The notes: generated by a model not told the origin, from the sequence alone. 16,425 bases of DNA from Oscillospiraceae bacterium (GCA_020025395.1 JAHHSE010000020.1:1-16425), one strand, 5' to 3'; counted from the stretch's first letter, positions 6,740 to 15,242 are shown. A program made the numbers and translations.

Positions 6740-6781
6740 GCTGCCCCGCCGCCCGAAAGAGAATTCGGACGGCGGGGCAGC
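6740..6781 (-). terminator. Strong hairpin, likely terminator of the DUF378 gene
   Basis: GCTGCCCCGCCG (6740-6751) pairs perfectly with CGGCGGGGCAGC (6770-6781). After one mismatch, CCGAA/TTCGG extends the stem around an AGAGAA loop. On the minus strand it lies 20 bases after the DUF378 stop and is followed by TTGTTG, a modest T-rich tail. The stem is very stable, but the U-tract is weak. Confidence 0.6.
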
Positions 6782-6801
6782 ATTTCCTGACAGTCCATGC
6801 C

Positions 6802-7017
6802 TTACATGGCGCTGTGACGGCGGTTTCCTTCTTCCTTAAAAAAGAGAGAGATGCACCACAGGGCAGAAAGCCCCACCAGAGTATAAATAACTCGGCTCAA
6901 GGGGCTGCTGCTGCCGCCAAAGAGTGCCGCCACCAGATCCAACCCAAAAATTCCGATGCTTCCCCAATTGATCCCGCCGATAATGAGAATGGCGAGGGCG
7001 ATACGGTCCATGATCAC
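6802..7017 (-). CDS. Small DUF378 family membrane protein
   Basis: Product of 71 residues from a GTG at 7017, or 69 from the ATG at 7011. It has two membrane segments, about residues 5-27 and 43-61. GGINWG lies in the first segment and FGLDLVAALFG after it, the hallmark of the DUF378 family (relatives include B. subtilis YuzA). Family function is unknown. The C-terminus is short and charged (KEEGNRRHSAM). GGAGG at 7026-7030 is 8 bases from the GTG but 14 from the ATG, so the GTG is favoured. It is transcribed alone, between the copper locus and a divergent ABC exporter, with a hairpin after it. Nothing in the sequence ties it to copper. Confidence 0.82.
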   Translation of the reverse strand: MIMDRIALAILIIGGINWGSIGIFGLDLVAALFGGSSSPLSRVIYTLVGLSALWCISLFFKEEGNRRHSAM

Positions 7018-7030
7018 AAAAAACACCTCC

Positions 7031-7303
7031 CGTTTTTCTGGACATTCGAGAGTATTTCCAAAACAAGCAAAAAGCATACCAACGCCTGTCCAATCCCCAA
7101 TTTTCTTGTGCAAAAAGAAGCTTGCGCCTCCCTCTTCCAAGGTCTAAAATGAGAGTAGACAGAAATTTCGCCTTAGAAATGACAGCCTTTCCCATGTGAT
7201 TTCCCTGTGTTCAAACGTTTCATTCTGACCGAAAAGGGGCGGTTTTCCATGGAGGCTCCCCACGGACGCCCCATCCCTAACCCCTTCTGATAGGAGTATC
7301 GCT
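7031..7303. other. Divergent intergenic region, no gene
   Basis: This AT-richer gap separates the DUF378 gene (minus) from the ABC exporter genes (plus). Promoters for both should lie here, but no convincing -35/-10 pair stands out. On the minus strand TGGTATGCT (about 7068-7076) is a weak extended -10 candidate. An AAACGTTT palindrome lies at about 7214-7221. AGGAG at 7292-7296, seven bases before the ATG, is the exporter ribosome site. Confidence 0.5.
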
Positions 7304-9031
7304 ATGTTTCAAACCATTTGGAAAAGGATCGGAACCTATAAGACCCTCACCTTTCTCACCCCTTTCTTTGTTTTGCTTGAGGTGGCCTCTGACATCCTGC
7401 TCCCTCTGCTCATCGCCCGGCTCATCGACCAGGGAATCGATGGGGGAGATCTCTCCGCTGTCTGGAAGTACGGCCTCCTTCTTTTAGGGGCCGCCTCCCT
7501 CTCCCTCCTCTTTGGCACGCTGTCGGGCTGGACCTCTGCCATCGCCTCCTCCGGCCTGGCCAAAAACCTGCGGCACGATATGTTTTACAAGGTCCAGGAG
7601 TTTTCCTTCTCCAACATCGACCACTTTTCCACTTCCAGCATCGTCACCCGGCTCACCACCGATGTGACCAATGTGCAGAACGCCTTCCGCATGGTGATCC
7701 GCATTATGATCCGGGCCCCCTTCATGCTGCTGCTTTCGGTTCTGATGGTCCTCTCCCTCAGTCCCAGACTGGCCATGATTTTTCTCCTTGCCCTCCCCAT
7801 CCTGGGCTCCGCCGTTTTCCTCATCGTCCGAAAGGCCTTCCCCGCCTTTGAACAGGTCTTCCAGACCTATGACAAGCTGAACAATGTGGTCCAGGAAAAC
7901 CTCCGCGGCATCCGGGTGGTAAAGAGCTATGTCCGGGAACAGCATGAGAGTGAAAAATTTGAGAAAACCGCCAGGGAGATGTATGATCTCAACTGTCTGG
8001 CGGAAAAGACCATCGCCTTTGCTATGCCCGCCATGCAGCTCTGTATGTATATGGGGATGATTGCCCTCTCCTGGCTGGGGGCAAGGATGGTGGTGGGCGG
8101 CACCCTCTCCACCGGGGACCTGACCAGCGTCTTCTCCTACTCCATGCAGATTCTCATGAGTCTGATGATGGTGGCCATGGTCCTTGTGATGATTACCATG
8201 AGCCGGGCCAGCGCCCGGCGGATCGCTGCCCTTTTGGAGGAGCGCCCTGATCTCACCTCGCCGGATTCCCCCCTTCTTCAGGTAAAGGACGGCTCCATCT
8301 CCTTTCGGCAGGTGGACTTCAGCTATGCCGGCGACCTGAAAAAGCCGGCCCTCTCTCACATCAATCTCACCATCCGCTCCGGGGAGACCATCGGAATCCT
8401 GGGCAGCACAGGCAGCGGAAAAAGCTCTCTGATTCAGCTCATCCCCCGGCTCTACGATGTGACTGCGGGTTCGGTTCTGGTGGGCGGGGAGGATGTGCGG
8501 TCCTACCGCCTGGATGTCCTCCGGGATGCCGTCTCCATGGTCCTGCAAAAAAATCTTCTCTTCTCCGGCACCATCCGGGAAAACCTCCTCTGGGGCAACC
8601 CGGAGGCCTCGGAGGAGGAGCTGGACCGGGTCTGCCGTCTGGCCTGCGCGGATGAATTTCTCTCCGCCTTCCCCCAGGGATATGACACCGAACTGGAACA
8701 GGGGGGCGCAAACCTCTCCGGAGGGCAGAGACAGCGGCTCTGCATCGCCAGGGCCCTTTTGAAAAAGCCCAAGGTCCTCATTCTGGATGACTCCACCTCG
8801 GCGGTGGACACCCGAACCGACGCCTCCATCCGTCAGGCCTTCCGGGAGGAGCTTCCCAGCACCACCAAGCTCATCATCGCCCAGCGGATCTCCTCCCTTC
8901 AGGACGCGGACCGCATCCTGATTCTGGAAAACGGAAGAATCTCCGACCTGGGAACCCATGAGGAATTGCTGCAGCGCAGTCAGATCTATCAGGAGGTCTA
9001 TGCCTCTCAGACGAAAGGGGGTCTTTCCTAA
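7304..9031 (+). CDS. Heterodimeric ABC exporter, subunit with degenerate ATP site
   Basis: The 575-residue half-transporter has a six-helix ABC type I exporter membrane domain (about 15-310) followed by a nucleotide-binding domain (about 330-570). Walker A is GSTGSGKSS at 367-375, the signature LSGGQ at 471-475 and Walker B VLILDD at 491-496. Where most exporters have the catalytic Glu, this one has Asp496, and the switch histidine is Gln527 (IIAQR). These two changes mark the non-hydrolysing site of heterodimeric exporters such as TM287/288 and BmrC/BmrD, so it should pair with the next gene's product. The stop overlaps the next ATG by one base, which fits equal, coupled synthesis. The substrate is unknown; multidrug, lipid or peptide export are all possible. 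Confidence 0.93.
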   Translation: MFQTIWKRIGTYKTLTFLTPFFVLLEVASDILLPLLIARLIDQGIDGGDLSAVWKYGLLLLGAASLSLLFGTLSGWTSAIASSGLAKNLRHDMFYKVQEFSFSNIDHFSTSSIVTRLTTDVTNVQNAFRMVIRIMIRAPFMLLLSVLMVLSLSPRLAMIFLLALPILGSAVFLIVRKAFPAFEQVFQTYDKLNNVVQENLRGIRVVKSYVREQHESEKFEKTAREMYDLNCLAEKTIAFAMPAMQLCMYMGMIALSWLGARMVVGGTLSTGDLTSVFSYSMQILMSLMMVAMVLVMITMSRASARRIAALLEERPDLTSPDSPLLQVKDGSISFRQVDFSYAGDLKKPALSHINLTIRSGETIGILGSTGSGKSSLIQLIPRLYDVTAGSVLVGGEDVRSYRLDVLRDAVSMVLQKNLLFSGTIRENLLWGNPEASEEELDRVCRLACADEFLSAFPQGYDTELEQGGANLSGGQRQRLCIARALLKKPKVLILDDSTSAVDTRTDASIRQAFREELPSTTKLIIAQRISSLQDADRILILENGRISDLGTHEELLQRSQIYQEVYASQTKGGLS

Positions 9032-10959
9032 TGGCCGGAGCTTTCATCCACGGCGGCCCCGGAAAAGCCGGACACAAAGCCAGGGGCCAGGGAGCCAAGG
9101 AACCCAAAAAGGTCCTCAAACGGCTGATGGGGTATTTTCGCCCCTATCGACTTCGATTTTTTGTGGTTCTTTTCTGCATTCTGTTGGGAGCGCTTGCCAG
9201 CGTGGCGGCCTCCATGTTCCTCAAAACCCTCATTGACGGCTATATCGCCCCTCTGCTCCTTCAGCCTGTCCCTGATTTCTCCGGTCTGGCACAGGCTCTG
9301 GTCATCATGGCCCTCCTCTATCTGGGCGGGGTCCTGGCCTCCTTCCTCTACAACCGTCTGATGATCGGGATCTCCCAGAGAATCCTTCTGGATATTCGGA
9401 CCGCCATGTTTTCCAAGATGCAGACCCTCCCCATCGGCTATTTTGACACCCATACCCACGGGGATGTGATGAGCCGCTTTACCAACGATGCCGATACCCT
9501 TCGTCAGATGGTCTCCCAGTCGATTCCCCAGCTTTTTTCCTCCGCCATCACCATCCTCTCGGTCTTCCTCGCCATGGTCACCACCAGTATCCCTCTCACC
9601 CTGGTCGTGATTCTCGGAGTCGTCCTCATGCTTCGGGTGGTGCGCTTTCTGGGGGGAAAGTCGGGAACCTATTTCCTGGCCCAGCAGAAATCCCTGGGGG
9701 CCGCCAACGGCTTTATTGAGGAGATGATCCATGGGCAGAAAGTGGTCAAGGTCTTCCACCATGAGGAGGCCGTGAAGGCCCAGTTTGATCGTCTCAATGA
9801 GGCGCTCTGCGCCAATTCCACCCGTGCCAATCAATTCGCCAGCATTCTCATGCCGGTGATGATGAACATCGGCAATCTTCTCTATGTAATCATCGCCATC
9901 GTTGGAGGGACCCTTGCCATCACCCAGGTGACCGGTGTTCTCACCCTGGGTTCCATCGCTGCCTTCCTCCAGCTCACCCGGAGCTTCGTCAATCCCATCA
10001 ACCAGGTGTCCCAGCAGATGAACTCCATCATTATGGCTCTGGCCGGGGCGGAGCGGATTTTTGACCTGATGGACCAGACCCCGGAATCCGATGATGGAAC
10101 GGTGACCCTGGTCAATGCCCGATACGATTCCGCCGGCACCCTGGTGGAGAGCGGCTCCCCCGCCCAAACCGGGATCTGGGCCTGGAAGCGCCCCCGTCCG
10201 GACGGCACGGTGACATATACCAGACTCACCGGGGATGTGCGTTTCTTTGATGTGGATTTTGGCTACACGGAGGATAAAATCGTCCTCCATGACATCTCCC
10301 TCTACGCAAAGCCGGGGCAGAAGGTGGCCTTTGTAGGGGCCACCGGAGCCGGAAAGACCACCATCACCAATCTGATTAATCGGTTTTACAATCTGGCGGA
10401 CGGAAAGATCCGATATGACGGCATCAACATCAACCACATAAAAAAATCCGATCTCCGGCGCAGTCTGGGGATCGTCCTTCAGGATACCTGCCTCTTTACC
10501 GGCACCATTCTGGAAAATATCCGTTACGGAAAACTGGATGCCTCCGATGAAGCGTGTATCGCCGCCGCCCGGCTGGCGGGGGCGGATGATTTTATCACCC
10601 GCCTCCCCCAGGGCTATGAGACCATGATTGATGGAGAAGGCGGTCAGCTCTCTCAGGGGCAGCGCCAGCTCCTCGCCATCGCCCGGGCCGCCGTGGCCGA
10701 TCCCCCTGTGATGATTTTGGATGAGGCCACCTCCTCCATTGATACCCGAACCGAGGCCATTGTTCAGCGGGGGATGGATGGTCTTATGTACGGACGCACC
10801 GTCTTTGTCATCGCCCACCGTCTCTCCACCGTCCAAAACGCCGATGTCATCATGGTGCTGGACCAGGGCCGCATCATTGAGCGGGGAACCCACGACCAGC
10901 TCCTGGCCCTTCAGGGCCGATACTATCAGCTGTATACCGGGGCCTTTGAGCTGGAGTGA
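9031..10959 (+). CDS. Heterodimeric ABC exporter, subunit with canonical catalytic site
   Basis: The 642-residue half-transporter starts with a basic Gly/Lys-rich cytoplasmic tail (1-36). A six-helix membrane domain follows (about 40-340) and then the nucleotide-binding domain (about 400-640). Walker A is GATGAGKTT at 436-444, Walker B VMILDE at 560-565 with catalytic Glu565, and the switch residue is His596 (IAHR). Its signature is LSQGQ (540-544), off the consensus LSGGQ. That weaker signature would face the degenerate Walker motifs of the partner, exactly as in known heterodimers. An extra segment of about 45 residues (352-400, including TGIWAWKRPRPDGTV) links the two domains. It is familiar from Clostridia exporters but has no known job. 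AAAGGGGG ahead of the start, inside the preceding gene, is the likely ribosome site. Confidence 0.93.
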   Translation: MAGAFIHGGPGKAGHKARGQGAKEPKKVLKRLMGYFRPYRLRFFVVLFCILLGALASVAASMFLKTLIDGYIAPLLLQPVPDFSGLAQALVIMALLYLGGVLASFLYNRLMIGISQRILLDIRTAMFSKMQTLPIGYFDTHTHGDVMSRFTNDADTLRQMVSQSIPQLFSSAITILSVFLAMVTTSIPLTLVVILGVVLMLRVVRFLGGKSGTYFLAQQKSLGAANGFIEEMIHGQKVVKVFHHEEAVKAQFDRLNEALCANSTRANQFASILMPVMMNIGNLLYVIIAIVGGTLAITQVTGVLTLGSIAAFLQLTRSFVNPINQVSQQMNSIIMALAGAERIFDLMDQTPESDDGTVTLVNARYDSAGTLVESGSPAQTGIWAWKRPRPDGTVTYTRLTGDVRFFDVDFGYTEDKIVLHDISLYAKPGQKVAFVGATGAGKTTITNLINRFYNLADGKIRYDGININHIKKSDLRRSLGIVLQDTCLFTGTILENIRYGKLDASDEACIAAARLAGADDFITRLPQGYETMIDGEGGQLSQGQRQLLAIARAAVADPPVMILDEATSSIDTRTEAIVQRGMDGLMYGRTVFVIAHRLSTVQNADVIMVLDQGRIIERGTHDQLLALQGRYYQLYTGAFELE

Positions 10960-10993
10960 GGAGGTGCCTTCCTTTTCTCCTCCAAATCCTTGG

Positions 10994-11022
10994 TTGACAG
11001 AAAGAGCGCATACGATTATAAT
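10994..11022 (+). promoter_or_regulatory. Full-consensus sigma-A promoter for the lipoprotein gene
   Basis: TTGACA (10994-10999), 17 bases, TATAAT (11017-11022): every base matches the housekeeping consensus. The start should be near 11029, leaving a leader of about 60 bases. The gene is therefore probably transcribed strongly and independently of the exporter genes upstream. Confidence 0.92.
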
Positions 11023-11090
11023 GCCACTGTGCAAACGGGCCTTAGTCGATCTGGCCGCAAGAAATCACACTTTGAAAGGGAGAGACAAGA

Positions 11091-11528
11091 ATGAAAAAGA
11101 CATCAGGCATGGCCATGCTCCTCACAGGACTTTTCCTGCTCGGAGGCTGCTCCGGCGGCGGGGAGGACAAATCCACCGAGGTAAAGGATTATATCAACGG
11201 CGCCCTGCCGGAGCCATATACCAAGTCCCAGATGTATCAGGCAGAGGTCACCCAGGACGGAGATCTCTACACTGCGGATGTCATACTGGATATGGCGGCG
11301 GACGGTTCTGACTTCACCGGATACACCGATGAGGACTATACCATTCTCGGAGAGCTGGAGGCCAATTATCTCTTGACCAGCTGCCTGACCGGGTCCCCTG
11401 CGGATACCACCTATATTCTCCACCTCCGTTTCGGGGAGGATACCGAGGTTGTGGTGGAAAGGCCCGCCGGACAGGAGACAGGAACCCTCACCTATCAGGG
11501 AGACTCCTCACCTGTCACCTTCGGTTAA
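11091..11528 (+). CDS. Small lipoprotein of unknown function
   Basis: The 145-residue product has a lipoprotein signal: Lys-Lys at the start, a hydrophobic core, then the lipobox LGGC with Cys20 as the lipidated residue. The mature part begins with a Gly/Asp-rich spacer (SGGGEDKST). A compact acidic domain of about 110 residues follows, rich in Asp, Glu, Thr and Tyr (for example YTDEDYTILGELEANYLLTSCL). I recognise no family, catalytic motif or metal site. The start is supported by an AGGGAG-type ribosome site at about 11078-11084 and by the upstream consensus promoter. It sits behind an ABC exporter but on its own transcript, so a functional link is only a guess. A perfect palindromic terminator follows after about 70 bases. 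Confidence 0.85.
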   Translation: MKKTSGMAMLLTGLFLLGGCSGGGEDKSTEVKDYINGALPEPYTKSQMYQAEVTQDGDLYTADVILDMAADGSDFTGYTDEDYTILGELEANYLLTSCLTGSPADTTYILHLRFGEDTEVVVERPAGQETGTLTYQGDSSPVTFG

Positions 11529-11595
11529 GCAGAAAAACGGCGCCGGCCCCCGGTTCGGCCCAATTCCAAACGAATTCAGGTTCATCCCCGGCAGA

Positions 11596-11633
11596 GAAAA
11601 TCCCCCGATGTGCGCGCACATCGGGGGATTTTC
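11596..11633. terminator. 38-bp perfect palindrome, bidirectional terminator
   Basis: The arms (19 bases each, GAAAATCCCCCGATGTGCG and its complement) are perfectly self-complementary. T-runs leave on both strands (TTTTCCTCTTT on plus, TTTTCTC on minus). It lies between the lipoprotein gene and the convergent permease gene, five bases beyond the latter's stop, and can end both transcripts. Confidence 0.9.
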
Positions 11634-11637
11634 CTCT

Positions 11638-12555
11638 TTATCTCTGTCCCTTGTCGTAGGGGATTCCTTCCGCCTTGGGGGCTCTGGACTTCTTGGAGGT
11701 GAAGGCCAGAACGATCATGGAGGCAATGAAGGGCATCATGTTGTAGATGTCCCGGCTCCAGCCCAGGGCAGCCAGGAGATCAATGGAGTCAGCGATATTC
11801 GCCAGAGCTTTGAAAATGGCGAAGAAAATGGCAGCAAAGGCAATGCGCAGGGGCTTCCACTGGCCGAAAATCATCACCGCCAGAGACAAGAAGCCGGCAC
11901 CGGTGACACCCACCTCAAAGTTCCAGGAGGAGACCGAGGGAATCACATAGGCAAGCCCGCCGATTCCTCCCAGCACACCGGAAATCATCACTCCGGCATA
12001 GCGCATCTTGTACACATTGATTCCCACCGAGTCCGCCGCCTGGGGATGCTCTCCGCAGGCCATCAGACGAAGCCCGAACTTGGTCCTGTAAAGTGTCACA
12101 AAGGAGATCAGGAGCAGGGCAATGCCCAAGATCAGAAAGACATTGATGGTCAGTCCCCCCACTTCAAAGAGGAAGGGCTTGTTGTTATATTCGATCTTTG
12201 CCAGGGTGCTGCCATTGTATCCCCGCGCGATGACGATACCGAGGGCCATGGCCAGCATATTCAAAGCGGTGCCGCCAATGGTCTGGTCCGCTTTCAGATG
12301 AATGGAGGCAAAGGCCAGCAGCAGGGAATAGATCATTCCCGCCAGAGCGCTGATTAGAATGGACACCAGGACCAGAACTGCGGGAGCGGTCCCGGCGGGC
12401 ATCAGCCCCAGGGCAATGACTCCGCCCAAGGCGCCGATAATCATGATTCCCTCCAGGGCAATGTTGATAATGCCGGAGCGCTCTGAGAACATACCGCCCA
12501 GCGCCACCAGCATGAATACCACCGCGTAGATCAGCGTATATTTCAGCAGCAGCAT
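11638..12555 (-). CDS. nupQ: Nucleoside ABC importer permease (NupQ/BmpD type)
   Basis: Integral membrane subunit of a BMP-type nucleoside importer, 305 residues with about eight to nine membrane segments. Family marks are SERSGIINIALEGIMIIGA near the start (about 25-43) and the cytoplasmic coupling loop ACGEHPQAADSVGINVYKMRYAGV. In that loop the EAA-like Gly-Ile-Asn touches the ATPase. The length is close to relatives of about 300-320 residues. I chose the ATG at 12555 because AAAGGAGGTG precedes it directly and its first base is the last base of the previous permease's TGA, a coupled start. The longer upstream frame only reads through that neighbour. It is the last gene of the operon. Assignment to nucleosides rests on family and neighbours; the exact substrate is unproven. 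Confidence 0.9.
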   Translation of the reverse strand: MLLLKYTLIYAVVFMLVALGGMFSERSGIINIALEGIMIIGALGGVIALGLMPAGTAPAVLVLVSILISALAGMIYSLLLAFASIHLKADQTIGGTALNMLAMALGIVIARGYNGSTLAKIEYNNKPFLFEVGGLTINVFLILGIALLLISFVTLYRTKFGLRLMACGEHPQAADSVGINVYKMRYAGVMISGVLGGIGGLAYVIPSVSSWNFEVGVTGAGFLSLAVMIFGQWKPLRIAFAAIFFAIFKALANIADSIDLLAALGWSRDIYNMMPFIASMIVLAFTSKKSRAPKAEGIPYDKGQR

Positions 12556-13706
12556 CAGTTCTCCACCTCCTTTTTCTCTTTTGTCACAGTGCTTTCCCCG
12601 CCCTTTTTCCGCTTGGTCATCCACCTGCGCAGACTCTGCTTAAACAGGAGGGAGAAGGCACACAGATAGATGGTAATGCTGGTAATCACATCGGCGATCT
12701 CCTTGGTAAAATACTTGGTGGGGAGGGTTGTGCCGCCGATGGTGATGTGAGAGATAAACAGGGCGGAGAAGATGGCGCCAATGGGGTTGGAGGCCGCCAG
12801 AAGGGCGGCCGGAATGCCGTTCCATCCCATAGCGGGAAGGGCGGTGGAATTCTGGGGCATCCATTCCGCCACGCCGGAGAGGTAGAAGAGACCGGCCCCG
12901 AAGCCGGAGAGGGCCCCCGAGATGACCATGGAGAGGACAATGTTCCGCTTGGCGTTGATTCCCGCATACCGGGCCGCCTCCCGGTTGTGCCCGCAGGCCT
13001 TCAGCTCATAGCCGAAGGTGGTCTTGTTCAAAAGGATGTAGATGAGGATGGCCATTAAAACTGCCAGGAAGATGGCAATGGTCACCGACTTGAGCTGGAA
13101 GAGATCCGCCAGGCCGAAGTCCGGAATCACCGCATCCTCAAAATTCAGGCGGAGGCTGTATGTCTTGGTGGTCTTGCTGTCATACATGATCCCCTCTCCC
13201 CCGCCGTACATGATCTCATTGACGGCATACAGGCCGATCCAGTTGAACATGATGGCGGTAATGACCTCATTCACATTTAAGTAGGCCTTGAAGAGACCGG
13301 GTACCGCGCCCCAGATGGCTCCAAAAAGAGTGGCTCCCAGAAGGCAGATGTACCAGGGCATCTTCAGAACAATGGCAAAAAAGAGGGCGCCGAAGGCTCC
13401 TACCGTATACTGTCCGGCCACACCGATGTTAAAGAGGCCTGTCTTAAAGGCAAAGGCCACCGAGAGTCCGGTCATGATGAGAGGCGCCGTATTGGCAAGC
13501 ACCTTGCCCACACCATAGGGATAATCATTGAAGCCGCCCTTGATGACACGGAAAAACCCGTCGGCCAGAGCGTGTTCGGGATTGATGATAAAAAGGACAA
13601 TAAGTCCCACCAGCAGTCCTGCCAAAATACAAATAAGAGAGGAGAGAATGGACAGGGAACCGTCCGATTGAAGGAGCGTTCTCCCCTTCTGCTGATCCTT
13701 TTTCAT
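12555..13706 (-). CDS. nupP: Nucleoside ABC importer permease (NupP/BmpC type)
   Basis: The first of two permease subunits, 383 residues. A polar N-terminus is followed by a membrane segment at about 18-41, a periplasm-facing stretch, and then repeated membrane segments. Diagnostic motifs are FKTGLFNIGVAGQYTVGAFGA (about 87-107) and the coupling loop LKACGHNREAARYAGINAKRN. A C-terminal Lys/Glu tail closes the protein. Its ATG overlaps the ATPase stop by four bases (ATGA), with GGAGGG just upstream in the ATPase gene, so translation is coupled. It should form the membrane channel with the downstream permease and the double ATPase. Slightly longer than B. subtilis NupP, mainly at the ends. No broken motif. 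Confidence 0.9.
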   Translation of the reverse strand: MKKDQQKGRTLLQSDGSLSILSSLICILAGLLVGLIVLFIINPEHALADGFFRVIKGGFNDYPYGVGKVLANTAPLIMTGLSVAFAFKTGLFNIGVAGQYTVGAFGALFFAIVLKMPWYICLLGATLFGAIWGAVPGLFKAYLNVNEVITAIMFNWIGLYAVNEIMYGGGEGIMYDSKTTKTYSLRLNFEDAVIPDFGLADLFQLKSVTIAIFLAVLMAILIYILLNKTTFGYELKACGHNREAARYAGINAKRNIVLSMVISGALSGFGAGLFYLSGVAEWMPQNSTALPAMGWNGIPAALLAASNPIGAIFSALFISHITIGGTTLPTKYFTKEIADVITSITIYLCAFSLLFKQSLRRWMTKRKKGGESTVTKEKKEVEN

Positions 13707-15235
13707 TTCCCGCCCTCCATTCTTTTCGCGCCGGCCATATAAAGACCCAGCTCCTGCACCGAAGTCTGCTTCGGATCAAATTCCCCGACAATCTCTCCCT
13801 CATACATCACAAGGATCCGATCGGAGACATTCATGACCTCATCCAGCTCCAGGCTGACCAGAAGAACGGCCTTTCCGGCATCCCTCTGGGCCACCAGCTG
13901 TTTATGGATGTATTCGATGGCGCCCACATCCAGACCCCGTGTGGGCTGGACCGCCACCAGAAGCTCCGGCTCTTTGTCGATCTCTCTGGCGATAATGGCC
14001 TTTTGCTGATTTCCTCCCGACATACTGCGGGAAATGGTGGTGGGACCCTGTCCGGACCGAATGTCATACTGCTCGATCAGCCCGGCGGCATAGGTGCGCA
14101 CCGCCCCAAAGTTGATAAAGCCCCCGTGCTGGAACTGGGGCTGCCAGTACCGCTGCAAGACCAGATTTTGTTCCAGAGTATAGTCCAGAACCAGTCCATG
14201 CTTGTGCCGGTCCTCCGGGATATGGCTCATCCCGTCCTTGCTCCGCTGGCGGACGGTGGCGTGGCTGATATCCTTGCCGCAGAGGCGGAAAGTTCCGCTG
14301 CTCTGCTTGGTGAGTCCGGTGAGGGAGTAGACAAACTCAGTCTGTCCATTTCCCTCAATTCCCGCCAGACAGACAATTTCTCCCCTTCGCACATCGAAGG
14401 ACACATCCTTCACCGAATTGTTCTTATGACGGGGGGAGGGTACGGTGACATTCCTCACCTCCAGGACCACATCTCCCAGATGGATCGGGGCCTTTTCTAC
14501 CTCAAAGCTCACATCACGGCCTACCATCATTCGGGAGAGTTCCTCCTTGGTGGTATCTGCAATGTCCACTGTTCCGATGCACTTTCCCTTTCTCAGAACG
14601 GTGCATCGATCGGCCACCGCCATAATCTCGTTGAGCTTGTGGGTGATGAAGAGAATGCTCTTTCCCTCTGCCCTCAGCTCCTTCATAATCTGGATCAGCT
14701 CATCGATCTCCTGAGGGGTGAGAACGGCGGTCGGCTCATCAAAGATCAGAATCTCGTTGTCCCGGTAGAGCATTTTGAGAATCTCGGTCCTCTGCTGCAT
14801 TCCCACCGAAATCTCCTCGATTTTGGCATCCGGGTCCACCTTCAGTCCGTATTGCTCCGACAGGCGCAGCACCTTTTCCCTGGCTTCCTTCTTTTGCAAA
14901 AAGCCGGCCTGATTTGGCTCTACCCCAAGAATGATGTTATCCAGTACGGAGAAGATCTCCACCAGCTTAAAATGCTGATGGACCATGCCGATGTTCAGGG
15001 CATTTGCGTCATTTGGGTTTTTGATCTCCACGACCTGTCCATTTTTTTTGATGGTTCCAAGCTCAGGCTGGTAAAGGCCAAAGAGCACACTCATCAAGGT
15101 GGACTTTCCTGCTCCATTTTCTCCTAGAAGGGCGTGGACCTCACCCCTTCTAAGCTGAAGGGTCACATTGTCGTTTGCCCGAATTCCGGGAAACTCCTTG
15201 GTGATATTCAGCATCTCAATCACATAATCGTCCAT
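13703..15235 (-). CDS. nupO: Nucleoside ABC importer ATPase with two nucleotide-binding domains (NupO/BmpB type)
   Basis: The 510-residue ATPase has two fused domains, as in sugar and nucleoside importers of the RbsA/NupO class. Domain 1 has Walker A GENGAGKST (38-46), Q-loop Gln87 (MVHQHF), a diverged signature SVGMQQR (143-149), Walker B ILIFDEPTA (162-170, Glu167) and His199. Domain 2 has a Walker A without its lysine (GIEGNGQTE, 292-300), signature SGGNQQK (406-412), and VAVQPTRGLD where the catalytic acidic pair is lost. Such a degenerate second half is normal for this class. The start at 15235 is set by AGGAG at 15243-15247, seven bases away. Starting eight codons earlier would overlap that site. 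It has its own promoter and a structured leader, separate from the binding-protein gene. Confidence 0.93.
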   Translation of the reverse strand: MDDYVIEMLNITKEFPGIRANDNVTLQLRRGEVHALLGENGAGKSTLMSVLFGLYQPELGTIKKNGQVVEIKNPNDANALNIGMVHQHFKLVEIFSVLDNIILGVEPNQAGFLQKKEAREKVLRLSEQYGLKVDPDAKIEEISVGMQQRTEILKMLYRDNEILIFDEPTAVLTPQEIDELIQIMKELRAEGKSILFITHKLNEIMAVADRCTVLRKGKCIGTVDIADTTKEELSRMMVGRDVSFEVEKAPIHLGDVVLEVRNVTVPSPRHKNNSVKDVSFDVRRGEIVCLAGIEGNGQTEFVYSLTGLTKQSSGTFRLCGKDISHATVRQRSKDGMSHIPEDRHKHGLVLDYTLEQNLVLQRYWQPQFQHGGFINFGAVRTYAAGLIEQYDIRSGQGPTTISRSMSGGNQQKAIIAREIDKEPELLVAVQPTRGLDVGAIEYIHKQLVAQRDAGKAVLLVSLELDEVMNVSDRILVMYEGEIVGEFDPKQTSVQELGLYMAGAKRMEGGK

Positions 15236-15242
15236 GTCAACA

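Noticed and set aside
7031..7303. AAACGTTT palindrome (about 7214) as a LacI/CcpA-type operator
   Set aside because: Eight bases of AT-rich palindrome without a nearby promoter or consensus catabolite-response sequence are not enough.
10960..10983. GGAGG/CCTCC hairpin after the exporter operon as a terminator
   Set aside because: Only five base pairs with a 14-base loop and no T-run; probably chance.
9028..11034. Long minus-strand frame (668 codons) opposite the second exporter gene
   Set aside because: Same kind of antisense shadow, low-complexity Gly/His/Asp-rich, with no start signals. The plus strand encodes an intact ABC subunit.
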